Assembly: GCA_022385755.1 (NCBI GenBank)
Contig: MU278381.1
Location: forward strand, 124,001-188,000
DNA: 64,000 nucleotides
Direction: 5' to 3'
DNA from: Trametopsis cervina
Taxonomy: Eukaryota > Basidiomycota > Agaricomycetes > Polyporales > Irpicaceae
Each line of letters begins with the position of its first letter. Within the stretch, counting starts at the first letter, position 1. The notes beneath the pieces are model-generated. The model saw only the letters and a program-made list of their open reading frames with translations. It made no database searches and was not told the origin of the DNA. Positions 1 through 9,859 of the stretch are shown in pieces. Both the position numbers and the translations under genes were made by a program.

Positions 1-3000
1 ACACAGTAGCCGCGGAATTCCCTGCCTTCACCAACTACCTCTATACGACATATAACGCGGTAGAACATGACATTTCGTTTGAGGACAGAGGCGTCATAGT
101 CCTTGGATCTGGTGTGTATCGGATCGGCTCCTCGGTCGAATTCGATTGGTGCGCCGTTCGTGCAATTCGCACGCTACGCGACAATGGGCTCCCCACCGTG
201 ATGGTCAACTACAATCCTGAAACTGTCAGTACCGATTATGATGAGGCCGACCGTCTGTACTTCGAGAACATCAGCTTGGAGACCATTCTCGACATCTACG
301 ACACTGAAAGTGCACGAGGAGTCATCATATCCATGGGTGGCCAGACCCCAAACAATATCGCGCTCCCACTCTATCGACAGAACGTCAAGATATACGGAAC
401 CTCCCCTGAGATGATTGACACTGCGGAGAATCGCTACAAGTTCTCCCGCCTTCTTGACGAGATCGGTGTCGACCAGCCTCGCTGGAAGGAACTCTCCAGT
501 TTCGAAGAAGCCCATGTGTTCTGCGAGTCTGTTGGCTATCCTGTCCTGGTTCGGCCGTCTTACGTGCTCTCTGGTGCAGCCATGAATGTCGTGTTTGGCC
601 CGAACGACCTTTCTGGCTACCTTTCTCAGGCTACCGCTGTTTCTCGCGAACACCCGGTCGTCATCACGAAGTACATTGAAGGCGCGAAGGAAATCGAAAT
701 GGACGCAGTCGCCAAAGACGGAAAGATGGTGATGCACTACATCTCGGAGCATGTCGAAAATGCTGGGGTGCACTCAGGAGATGCGACATTGATTCACCCG
801 CCCCAAGATTTGGACCCTGAGACGGTACGACAGATTGAAGAGGCCACCGCCAAGATTGGTAATGCTCTCAATGTTACTGGGCCTTTCAACATCCAGTTCA
901 TTGCGAAGAATAACGAGATTAAGGTTATTGAATGCAACCTCCGAGCAGCGCGTTCCTTCCCCTTCGTGTCTAAAGTTACCGGAATAGACGCAATCGAGCT
1001 TGCGACGAAGGTCATGCTAGGACTCCCAGTTGAGGCATACCCGGATCCAGGTCTTCCTCCGGACTACGTAGGAGTCAAAGTCCCTCAGTTCAGTTTCTCT
1101 CGGCTTTCTGGAGCAGACCCCGTCCTCGGAGTTGAGATGGCGTCCACTGGAGAAGTTGCATGCTTCGGGCGAGATAAGTATGAAGCCTATGTCAAGGCGC
1201 TCATCTCGACAGGAATCGTACTTCCGAAGAAGAACATACTTTTCTCAGTCGGAGGGTACAAGGAGAAACTCGAGCTCCTTCCATCGGTGCAGAAGTTGCA
1301 TGCCTGTGGATATCAAATATTTGCGACTTCTGGAACCGCTGATTTCCTGACGGAGCACAACATTCCTTGCAAGGTGATGGTTGCCGCTCCATATGCGTCA
1401 AAGATTTGTCATACTAACCCCCTTGTAGTACCTCGAAACTCTTCCCGAGGACAGCAATGACATGCAGAAGTCGGAATATTCTCTTACCCAGCATCTGGCG
1501 AACAACCTCATTGACATGTATATCAACCTGCCCTCAAAGAACCACTTCAGACGACCAGCTAGCTATGCCAGTAAGGGGTACCGCACACGTCGCATGGCCG
1601 TCGACTTCGCTGTACCGCTTATCACCAACGTGAAAGTCGCGAAGATCTTATTTGAAGCCCTAGTTCGACGACTGCCTCTCGATGTGTCGCCTATCGACTT
1701 CAAGACCTCGCACAAGACCTATACACTTCCTGGTCTTGTTAACGTTTCCGCATTTGTACCCGGCCTACTCGAAGACTCGTCCTCCGATCTGGTCGCTGCC
1801 ACCAAAGCGTCCATCAGTGGGGGATTCTCCACCACTATTGTGCTTCCGTTCGGAAAGGATTCCGAGATCAGAGATCAAGCCACTTTCGACAAAGTGCGGG
1901 CGAATTTCTCTCGAGTGTCATACTGCAATTACGCGCTTAGTGTGACAGCGACTCCCTCCAACTCTGGCCTTCTCGACGACGAGCTGCAAGCCGATGCGAA
2001 GTCGCTCTTCGTTCCCGCAGACTTTACTGATATGGCCTCTTTGGCTGCGCACTTCGCGGCGTGGCCATCCAACAAGCTGATTGTCACCAACGCCAAAGGC
2101 AACGCTCTAGCTCCAATCTTGTTGTTGGCGGGACTTCATAATCGCAGAGTCCATATAACGGACGTTCAACGCAAAGACGACCTCTTGCTCATTTCACTCA
2201 GCAAAGCGAAGGAGCTCCAGGTCACCTGTGATGTCTCCGTCTACTCGCTGTTCTTCAATAGGGAGGATTACGCCGATGCAACGTCATTGCCTACGGCTGA
2301 AGACCAGAAGGCAATTTGGGCGAAGTTGGACACTGTCGATGTCTTCTCCACCGGCACCGTCCCCTACTTCCTAGCTCAGTCTGTGGGTACAGGCGCTGAC
2401 CAATACCGCGGTGTCGAGGATGTTCTTCCTCTCTTGTTGACTGCGGTATCAGAGGGGCGTTTGAATCTCAAGGATATCCAGCGTCGTTTGCATGACAACC
2501 CGGTACAAATTTTCGGTCTTGCTGATCAGGCTTTCACAAACATCGAAGTCGTCATTGGCCGGAAGTCGCGCAAGAGCAGTGTTTCTAGGAAGTCCAAGGG
2601 TTGGTCGCCTGCGGAGTCACGCATCTTCGATGGGTCAATACATCGTGTACTCGTTCACGGACAGACGGCGTTCTTAGACGGCGAGTTGACCATCTCTCCG
2701 TCCGGGCGCGATGTTTCCAGTGCCATTATAACGCACCCACAGGCGGAGAGAAAGGGTTCTATATCCAGTGGCACCCGCAGGCCCGATATTACTAGCCTTA
2801 TAACAAGTCCGTCACGTCAGGCTGAACAGCTGCAGCCCCTTGGTCTCAGCGCTGTTGCTCCTCAGGGCATTGCTATCCACGGTCCTCCAAACGCTCCGTT
2901 GGGCCTGAGCCATCTGCTCCCCCATCCGGCGTACCACCGCAAGCATATCCTTTCCGTCAAGCAGTTCACCCACCGAGATGTTCACGAGCTCTTCTCTATT

Positions 3001-4011
3001 GCTCATGAGATGCAACTGCAAGTTGAGCGTAACGGTATCCTAGACATCCTGAGGGGCAAGGTTCTCGCGACGGTCTTCTATGAGCCTTCGACGCGAACGT
3101 CGTCCTCCTTCGATGCCGCCATGAAGCGATGTGGCGGAGAGGTTGTCACGGTCAACGTGGACGCTTCCTCTGTTCTCAAGGGCGAGACGCTTCCTGATAC
3201 TATCCGTACTCTGGGCTGCTACGCCGATGCGATCGTCATCCGTCATCCCGATGTCGGTAGCTCGCAGCTCGCAGCGAAATTCTCTCCCGTTCCGATCATC
3301 AACGCAGGCGATGGTATTGGTGAACACCCCACTCAGGTGTGTACATTTGTCTCATCCAGCCAACTTCAAGTATTCTGACAGGTTGCATCTAGGCCCTTCT
3401 GGACGTATACACCATTCGTTCTGAATTGGGTACTGTGAACGGACGAACGGTGACTCTATTGGGAGACTTGAAGAATGGACGGACCGTGCATAGTCTCGTC
3501 ACGCTGCTGTGCATGTACAGCGTCCGCCTGAACTTCGTTGCCCCAGCGTCGCTCGCTATGCCTTCCTCGGTTGTGAATGCGGCCCGTCGCGCAGGCATCC
3601 AAGTCCGCCAGTGCGAGTCTATCGAGGAGGTCCTCGGAGAGACGGACGTCCTATACGTCACTCGCATCCAAAAAGAGCGCTTCACTAGCGAAGCTGAATG
3701 GCTTTCCGTTAAGGACGCTTACCGTGTTGACCACGCACTGTTGGCTCGTGCCAAAGAGGATATGATTGTCATGCATCCTCTTCCCAGAGTGAACGGTACG
3801 TGTGTCATTGTCATATGTTCATCGCAAGTGAGCTAACGCGTTAATGCAGAAATCGACCCCGAGGTGGACTTCGACTCACGCCGCGCAGCGTACTTCCGAC
3901 AGATGCGATATGGTCTTTACGTGAGTGCCTTGAATCATGACCATGATAGACAACACTGACCGGTAACTCTCGCAGATTCGCATGGCGCTGCTAGCGAGCG
4001 TTATGGGTTAA
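1..4011 (+). CDS. URA2: Multifunctional pyrimidine protein (CPSase large-subunit C-terminus, DHOase-like, ATCase), 5'-truncated
   Basis: This is the C-terminal part of the cytosolic protein that makes carbamoyl phosphate and carbamoyl aspartate for UMP synthesis. The frame is open from base 3, so the gene starts left of the window. Exons are <1-1373, 1429-3336, 3393-3795, 3850-3920 and 3976-4011. In order it shows the second CPSase ATP-grasp half (about 100-1100), the MGS-type regulatory region (about 1160-1640), a dihydroorotase-like domain (about 1720-2660), a serine-rich linker, and aspartate transcarbamoylase with the carbamoyl-phosphate motif [12 protein letters not shown] (about 3079) and the GEHPTQALLDVYT motif spanning the intron at 3337-3392. 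The dihydroorotase-like part lacks the metal-binding HxH expected after LPGL (it reads [10 protein letters not shown]), so it is probably a dead domain as in yeast Ura2. UTP feedback is expected from the family, not seen. Confidence 0.96.
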
Positions 4012-4156
4012 AACAAAAGCGACAACTTGTCATAAAATTGTATTCATTCAGAAGCATTCGAACTGTATTCACCGTAAAACACACACTAGATATCACTAGG
4101 AACAAGGACACACATAAATGTATTTGTTAGACAGCAATGACATCGTCTTCATGCGA

Positions 4157-4552
4157 TCACATCGCCCCTCGTCGGCCCTTCGTTGACTTGAGAGCACAAT
4201 ATTCATGACTCGCTTGCATTCTCACCGGCTGTATTATTCCACATCCTTCACACGAAACCCCACTTCCGTGCCCGTTCCGCGGCATACCAAACTTCCAGCA
4301 CTCACAACGTTCCGATGCAATGCCAATAGGCACTGCGGCGTAGTCAGAGCATCTCTGCTCGTTTGCTCCTGGAATTGCTGATGAAATTTGTGTAATACGG
4401 CGTTGCGCAAGATCTAGAAATATGTTCTGGACGATGTCTCGAGCAGACTGGAGAAGGTCGCGAGAAAGATGAAGGTCGCCAACGGTCGTCTCATCTAATG
4501 TTTTAGGCGCCGATGAGTGAGAATTCCTCAAGCGCTTGGGTGATCGTACCAC
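4157..4552 (-). CDS. Possible small cysteine-containing protein (131 aa), unrecognised
   Basis: An uninterrupted minus-strand frame with an ATG start fills the gap between URA2 and ERG25. I do not recognise it. The N-terminal half is basic, followed by a plausible amphipathic helix (around DLLQSARDIVQNIFLDLAQR). The C-terminal half has five cysteines, including CEC and CEGCG, that could bind a metal. Its start would lie only 82 bp from the ERG25 ATG, so the two would share a very tight divergent promoter. It could equally be a chance frame, since the region has no intron signals to test it. Confidence 0.28.
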   Translation of the reverse strand: MVRSPKRLRNSHSSAPKTLDETTVGDLHLSRDLLQSARDIVQNIFLDLAQRRITQISSAIPGANEQRCSDYAAVPIGIASERCECWKFGMPRNGHGSGVSCEGCGIIQPVRMQASHEYCALKSTKGRRGAM

Positions 4553-4563
4553 TGGTTAAAACC

Positions 4564-4570
4564 TATAAAT
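4564..4570 (+). promoter_or_regulatory. TATA box of ERG25
   Basis: The heptamer tataaat sits about 65 bp upstream of the ERG25 ATG, a normal distance for a fungal core promoter. No other core element was identified. Confidence 0.5.
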
Positions 4571-4634
4571 CCGGGACAGACCATCTTCCCCGGTTTGGTA
4601 CCACTCCTCTTCCCTACAGCGAACACCAGCCAGG

Positions 4635-5849
4635 ATGGTGAACGTAACCGCTGTCCCGTATACTCATTCGAGCTTGCTCTATGCAGGCACCGACTTCAGC
4701 AAGCTCAGCTGGATGGAGACGCAGTGGGCGGCATGGTACCTTTGGATAGGCAACCCGGTCATAGCAACGGGTTTGGCCAGTTTCCTCTTGCACGAGGTAT
4801 GTACTCAAAATGTTATTTTAATGGCGATATTCATGCTGATTAAACCACCAAAAGATTGTATATTTCGGTCGTTCAATCCCTTGGATCATCGTCGACGCGA
4901 TACCTTACTTCCGTCAGTGGAAGCTGCAGCCTACCAAAATCCCTACACCTGCCGAACAGTGGGCCTGCACTAAGCAGGTTCTGTTCAGTCACTTTACCGT
5001 CGAACTCCCCGTGGTATGTCTTCGTTTTCCTCTGCCTCGCATACTCGTTCTCACACGGCGTAGATATGGCTATTCCACCCTATGGCAGAATTCTTCGGCA
5101 TGTCGACATGGCAGGTTCCCTTCCCCTCATGGACAGCTATCGTCCCGCAAATATTCTTCTTCTTCGTGTTTGAGGACATGTACCACTACTTTGGTATGTC
5201 AACTACGCGCAGTCCGCAGTGTCTTGATGCTAACTAGTTTGCAGCCCACCAAGCGCTGCACTGGGGTCCTCTGTACAAGCACATCCACAAGATTCACCAC
5301 CAGTTCCCCGCTCCGTTCGGTCTTGCCGCAGAGTACGCCCACCCGGCGGAGGTCTTCATTCTGGGCACTGGTACAATCTTTGGCCCGATCCTGTACTGCA
5401 TGTTCCGTCACGACTTGCACATCTGCACCGTGTATTTGTGGATTATGCTTCGCTTGTTCCAGGCTATCGACGCCCACAGCGGTTACGGTACGTTTCTAAT
5501 ATCTCAAGCATAACATCGGTTCTGAATGAGTTCAATAGACTTCCCGTGGTCGCTGCAGCACATAATTCCATTCTGGTCTGGTGCTGAGCACCACGACTTC
5601 CACCACATGGCCTTCGTGAACAACTTTTCGACATCATTCCGGTGGTGCGACTGGTTTTTCGGAACAGACAGCAAGTACCGCGAGTACCGTGCGCGTCTCG
5701 ACGCCGCGAAGAGCTCTGGACTTTCTCCTGAGGAGTACGCGAAGATGGAGTTGCAGCTGAACGAGCAGGCTGGACTGGAAGGTCTGGAGGCTGAGAAGAT
5801 TGCGGAGAACACGCACTTCAGGTTTAGCGGGAAGACCAAGGTGCAATAG
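4635..5849 (+). CDS. ERG25: C-4 methylsterol oxidase
   Basis: This ER-membrane di-iron oxidase starts C-4 demethylation in ergosterol synthesis. Exons 4635-4796, 4855-5013, 5064-5193, 5245-5487 and 5539-5849 give 334 aa, the usual size. The three histidine boxes of the fatty-acid-hydroxylase superfamily are present: HQALHW (about 5248), HKIHHQF (about 5287) and HHDFHH (about 5590). Hydrophobic stretches near residues 40-55 and before the first box fit membrane segments. The C-terminus does not end in a clear KKXX signal; it ends KTKVQ. A DAP1-like gene of the same pathway lies 334 bp downstream on the same strand. Confidence 0.96.
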
Positions 5850-6183
5850 ACATGCGCAGGCACGGCATAAAGTATATCTACATAGCCTCGTTGGGTCCGT
5901 CTAATACGGGCTCTTAATGCACGGTCGGATACGTAGCTTACGAACGACGTAATGAACATAAACATTCTAAACTTACGAACCGTTAGAGCATTGGATTGTG
6001 ACAGATATCTCTACTATCGCCGCACCATGATGTGAGATGAGCTGTACGGGGTTGCACATTCACAAGTCATGCAATGAGTCGCCAGATACAGTCGTGAGGT
6101 AACTCGAACGCCGTCATAGACACTCTTTCTCAGCCATAGAAGCGCCTCCATGAATAATCTAATCTGACTTGTCTCTTACCACC
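5850..6183. other. Intergenic region between ERG25 and the DAP1-like gene
   Basis: It holds the ERG25 3' end and the DAP1-like promoter. I see no further gene or distinct element. Confidence 0.6.
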
Positions 6184-6915
6184 ATGTCGTTCGACCTCAG
6201 CCTGCCGGTAAATACTGCGCTCGCGTTCTACATCCTGTATTGCGTCCAACGGATAGTGTTCCCCTCCACCACCGTTCCACCGAAGGCACCGACAGAGTTC
6301 AAGGATGGTTACTCCTGGATGCCGAAGGCGCATCCGCCCACATTGCTCTTCCAGACTTTCACTCCCAAGACCCTTGCGCCATTCAATGGAGAGAATGGCA
6401 AGCGTATCCTCCTAGCTATTAAGGGCGTTGTGTACGACGTCACTGCGGGTAGGAACTTCTACGGACCCAGTAAGTGTTCAGTGGCTTTGGCCTGTATTGA
6501 TGTTAATCGCGTGGGGCTATATAGACGGCATGTACGAGAACTTTGCTGGTAGAGATGCCTCGCGGGGTATGGCCAAACAGTCTTTCGAGGAGGGTGCGTT
6601 GACCGTGGTATGCGCGTACCGAGAGTCTGAACTAACGTAATCACCATGACAGAGATGCTCACGCCTATTGACCAACCACTGGACAAGCTTGAGGACCTCA
6701 AGCCGGACGAGCTGTACGCCTCCTTTTCCAGCAGAACGATGATACTGACATTTACTAATTATTGCTCCCGCTCATAGCGATAACATGCACGGTATGTCTC
6801 TGCTCTCTGGACACTGAATTTCGAATATGTACTGATTATATGGATAGGCTGGATGGATCATTTCTCGTCGAAGTATATCGTATGCGGCAGGTTGGTCGAG
6901 AACGACGCTGTGTAG
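6184..6915 (+). CDS. DAP1: Cytochrome b5-like haem/steroid-binding protein (Dap1/MAPR family)
   Basis: Members of this family are membrane-anchored haem proteins that support sterol P450 enzymes such as Erg11. Exons 6184-6469, 6525-6593, 6653-6713, 6778-6791 and 6848-6915 give 165 aa, the normal length. An N-terminal hydrophobic segment (residues about 8-25) would anchor it in the ER. The cytochrome-b5-like fold follows with FTPKTLAPFNG, the haem-pocket region VVYDVTAGRNFYGPNGMYEN and GRDASRGMAKQSF, then the conserved tail GWMDHFSSKYIVCGRLV. The fourth exon is only 14 nt. I used the ATG at 6184 because the upstream in-frame codons have no ATG. Confidence 0.93.
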
Positions 6916-7560
6916 ATACCTCGTGCACCCTGTTGCAGGTCCTCCAGAATGCTGGGATGCTTCGCAGGAATCTGGATTAATATGTTTTGTGGCACGTATA
7001 CTCCGTGGGAAGTCAGTCCCGCACCGCGAAGTACTCCTCCGGTTGTCTTTGGTGAGTCTATGGAATGAATGTGAAAGGGCGAGGTCTCCGATGAAAGATT
7101 ATACAAGTTGCTCGCCAGGTAAGCAGCCATTAGAGTGAAGACTTACGTGCTGCAGGGAGATAAACAGCTGATCGGACAATTGTAGCGTGACAGCCTTATC
7201 CACAGACCGAGGGCACACACTCAACGCTCATATCTTGTGCTAGATGGGCATGCATAAGTTTAAATGTCCGTTCGCGAGTCGACTTGGTTATCATCGTCGC
7301 CTAGCCTCACTGGCTGATGCGGTCAGCAGTCAGAAGCACATCTGACAATTATATACAGCGGCCCGGCGATTCTGGACGTCATCACATCATGTCCGAACCC
7401 TTGTTCAAGAATACTGAGGATTCGCAGGTATCGGAAGACCACGTCTACGCCTCATGACCGATACTCGGGAATATGTCGCGGGCCGTCGTACTGTTGTAAG
7501 CATATATAACAGCTCACTGTCTGAGCTGCGTGCTTGCCGCCGTGATCAAGTCCGGGCAGC
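6916..7560. other. Intergenic region upstream of the BNR-type gene
   Basis: No coding exon could be supported here. A TATA-like tatataa at 7503-7509 lies about 52 bp upstream of the next ATG. Short open frames occur but lack splice or homology support. Confidence 0.5.
7503..7509 (+). promoter_or_regulatory. TATA box of the BNR-type secreted protein gene
   Basis: The sequence tatataa lies about 52 bp before the ATG at 7561. This is inferred from motif and distance only. Confidence 0.4.
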
Positions 7561-9401
7561 ATGCTGCAACGCCTCTCATGTGTTGTCTATTTGACGGTGC
7601 TCTTTTGTGCTCGAGCTATTTTAGGAATTCGTCTCCAGGAGTCTACTACACTTGGTCAAGACCCTCAGACTGTCAACAGGCTTAATGGTGAATCCTTCCA
7701 ACAGGATGCAATCGTAACATTCAACAGTGAGGCGATCTCATCCTTGTTGACCTCTGAAGTTGACTGCTTGGCAGACTACCAATACGCTGTATTTTGGCAA
7801 GCGGAAGCCGCAAACAACTCTATTCGCCACGCTAGCATTTCTCGCCGTGCTCTAGAGCCCAGTGGTCAATGGGAGACATTCGTACTTCCGGACTACGACC
7901 AGACAGACGATGACGGACACGACATGTACGTTCTACTTGCGTGAAGCGAAGTGCTCATAGACGTTGAAAAGGTTGTTTCAGTATCTCCTTAGGCATATCG
8001 CGCGGTGACGGGACTCTGCACATTGGATTCGATCAGCACGACAATCCGCTGCGTTATCGTACCTCTGTCAAAGGCGTTGCCACACACCCTCAGAGCGTGA
8101 ATTGGACAGCTTCGATTTTTGGTCCTACCCTCGTAAGTCTCCTGAGTCTCTGCTTACATGCCTTCATCACGTATCTGCGTAGGATAGCCTCCCCGGCCTC
8201 GAAGATTTAGACAAGTCCGTGTACTTTGTGAACGTCACCTATCCTCGATTCTTGTCTATCCCAAGCGCTGCGCACGCGGATGGTGCAGACTTACTTCTCG
8301 AGCTTCGAGTCGGAAGGTCTGGTTTGGGAGATGATTGGCTGTATCGATATGTGCCTGATAGAGGTTGGGCACAAGTCGGGCGATATTTAGAGGGTGTCAA
8401 CAGTAAGAGTAGCAGTGCTGCCTTGATTCATCAACTCTAACATGCATGTCAGATAACGCCTATATCAACGGTTTGGACTTCACTCCATCCGGAGTCCTCC
8501 ATGTGACATGGTTCGCCTCTGCCCATATACTCACGTCCCATGCTGATAGGAACACAGGACATATCGGGACTATGTGAACGACACAGGTCAGGATGTGGCA
8601 GTCGAAGCAGGTCCCAACGGTCCTGAGAATGTATGTTGCATCGTGACCTTGCGAAACGTGCACTCAAGGACGACAGAATCACGACATGGACTATGCGTAC
8701 AGTGCTGACCTGGGATATACCTGGTTTAATAATTGGAATCAGCGTATTGCCAACACCTCTGCGGGGGAACCGATCCTACCAGTGTCGGCCGGTATCACAA
8801 TCTTCAGCATACCAAAATATGGGTGCGTGTGTGTCGAAGCAGCCGCGTTGTGCGGGTTGGCTAAGTCAGATGTGTTCAGTGGCATCTTGAACCAGGAGGC
8901 TCAGACTCTTGATGATGAAGGAAGAGTGCATGTCCTGAATCGGGAGAATACTACTGGCGTCGAGCGATGGTATGTCGCAACTACAGCCATGGTCTGCGAA
9001 CCCGAAGATTAATCTTACAACCATGTTGAATGCGCAGGTATCACTATTGGCGTAGCACGTCTGCGCATTGGACGCGTACGCCCCTACCATCGCCCACCGA
9101 GCTTGGAAGCTCGAACAACATAACAGGCACGCCGACTGTCATCGGAAAGCGAGGAAAGTTGGTCTTTGGAGCTGGAGCACTGTTCGCGATTTTACCATCA
9201 AACGCCCCGAACTCGACGGCGCTGAGTATCATTGGGAGTACCGCTGCGGGACATTTCCGTGACTGGGAAGTGCTGTGGGAGGCACCGGAAGGGTGTGTAG
9301 CTGAGCCGCTTTTTGATAGATATCGGCTTGCAGAGAACGGGGTCCTCAGTTTGTTTCTGGTCAATGGAACCTCGCTGCAGGTTTTAGACTTTGAACTATG
9401 A
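7561..9401 (+). CDS. Secreted BNR-repeat-like (BNR-4 type) protein
   Basis: Exons 7561-7925, 7982-8132, 8183-8402, 8453-8510, 8558-8630, 8677-8822, 8880-8969 and 9038-9401 give 488 aa. The first ~22 residues are a signal peptide (hydrophobic core after MLQRLSC). The body shows traits of BNR-repeat beta-propellers found in bacteria and fungi: GDGTLHIGFDQHDNPLRYR, the aromatic DYAYSADLGYTW motif resembling an Asp-box, and LNQEAQTLDDEGRVHVLNR. Several N-x-S/T sites fit a secreted glycoprotein. The family is presumed to act on carbohydrate, but no substrate is known to me and I name none. An intron inside the frame at 8823-8879 is inferred from splice signals and family-like continuity across the join. 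Confidence 0.82.
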
Positions 9402-9859
9402 GACTCACCGTGTCTGTGGGATGAACATGAGTTGCAGTGCTATTGAACGGGATCTCCCCTAATGTCACATGCAATTTAAGTTGGCTGAAGCACTGCTGAA
9501 GCCTAACGGGAAATGCCGGTAGATATCAAATTCATCCTGAGAGCACCCATGGCCAAATTTGTTTTGTTCGCGACAATTTGAAGGCAACAGCGAGCTCAAC
9601 TGGCTTGTTCCTCGACTACGAACCTCACAGACTACATGTGTTACAAGACCGCAAGTACTATCAGTGGACTTGGCTAGTTGCAGATAAGAGCCGCTGCTGA
9701 TAAGCTTGAACCGGCCTGGACCCTGAGTTGCATCATCCAGCGATCGCGGTGTTGAAGCGAGTTCCTTGCCCTCTTTCTTTCTTCCGCCTCCTGAAAATTG
9801 CAAACATCACGTTCTTGTGGTAGAACGCGTCTTAAGGCCTACCGCCATTCACTCGGGCT
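9402..9859. other. Intergenic region upstream of the SulP transporter
   Basis: It holds the 3' end of the BNR-type gene and the promoter of the transporter. No gene or clear TATA box was found. Confidence 0.5.

Larger units (their letters stand above)
4012..4634. other. Intergenic region between URA2 and ERG25
   Basis: This stretch holds the URA2 3' flank and the ERG25 promoter. A TATA-like tataaat lies at 4564-4570, about 65 bp before the ERG25 start. Most of the rest is covered by an open reading frame on the minus strand, listed separately. Confidence 0.6.

Noticed and set aside
174..773. Long minus-strand open frame inside URA2
   Set aside because: It lies opposite a strongly conserved coding exon, and its protein resembles nothing; it mirrors codon bias of URA2.
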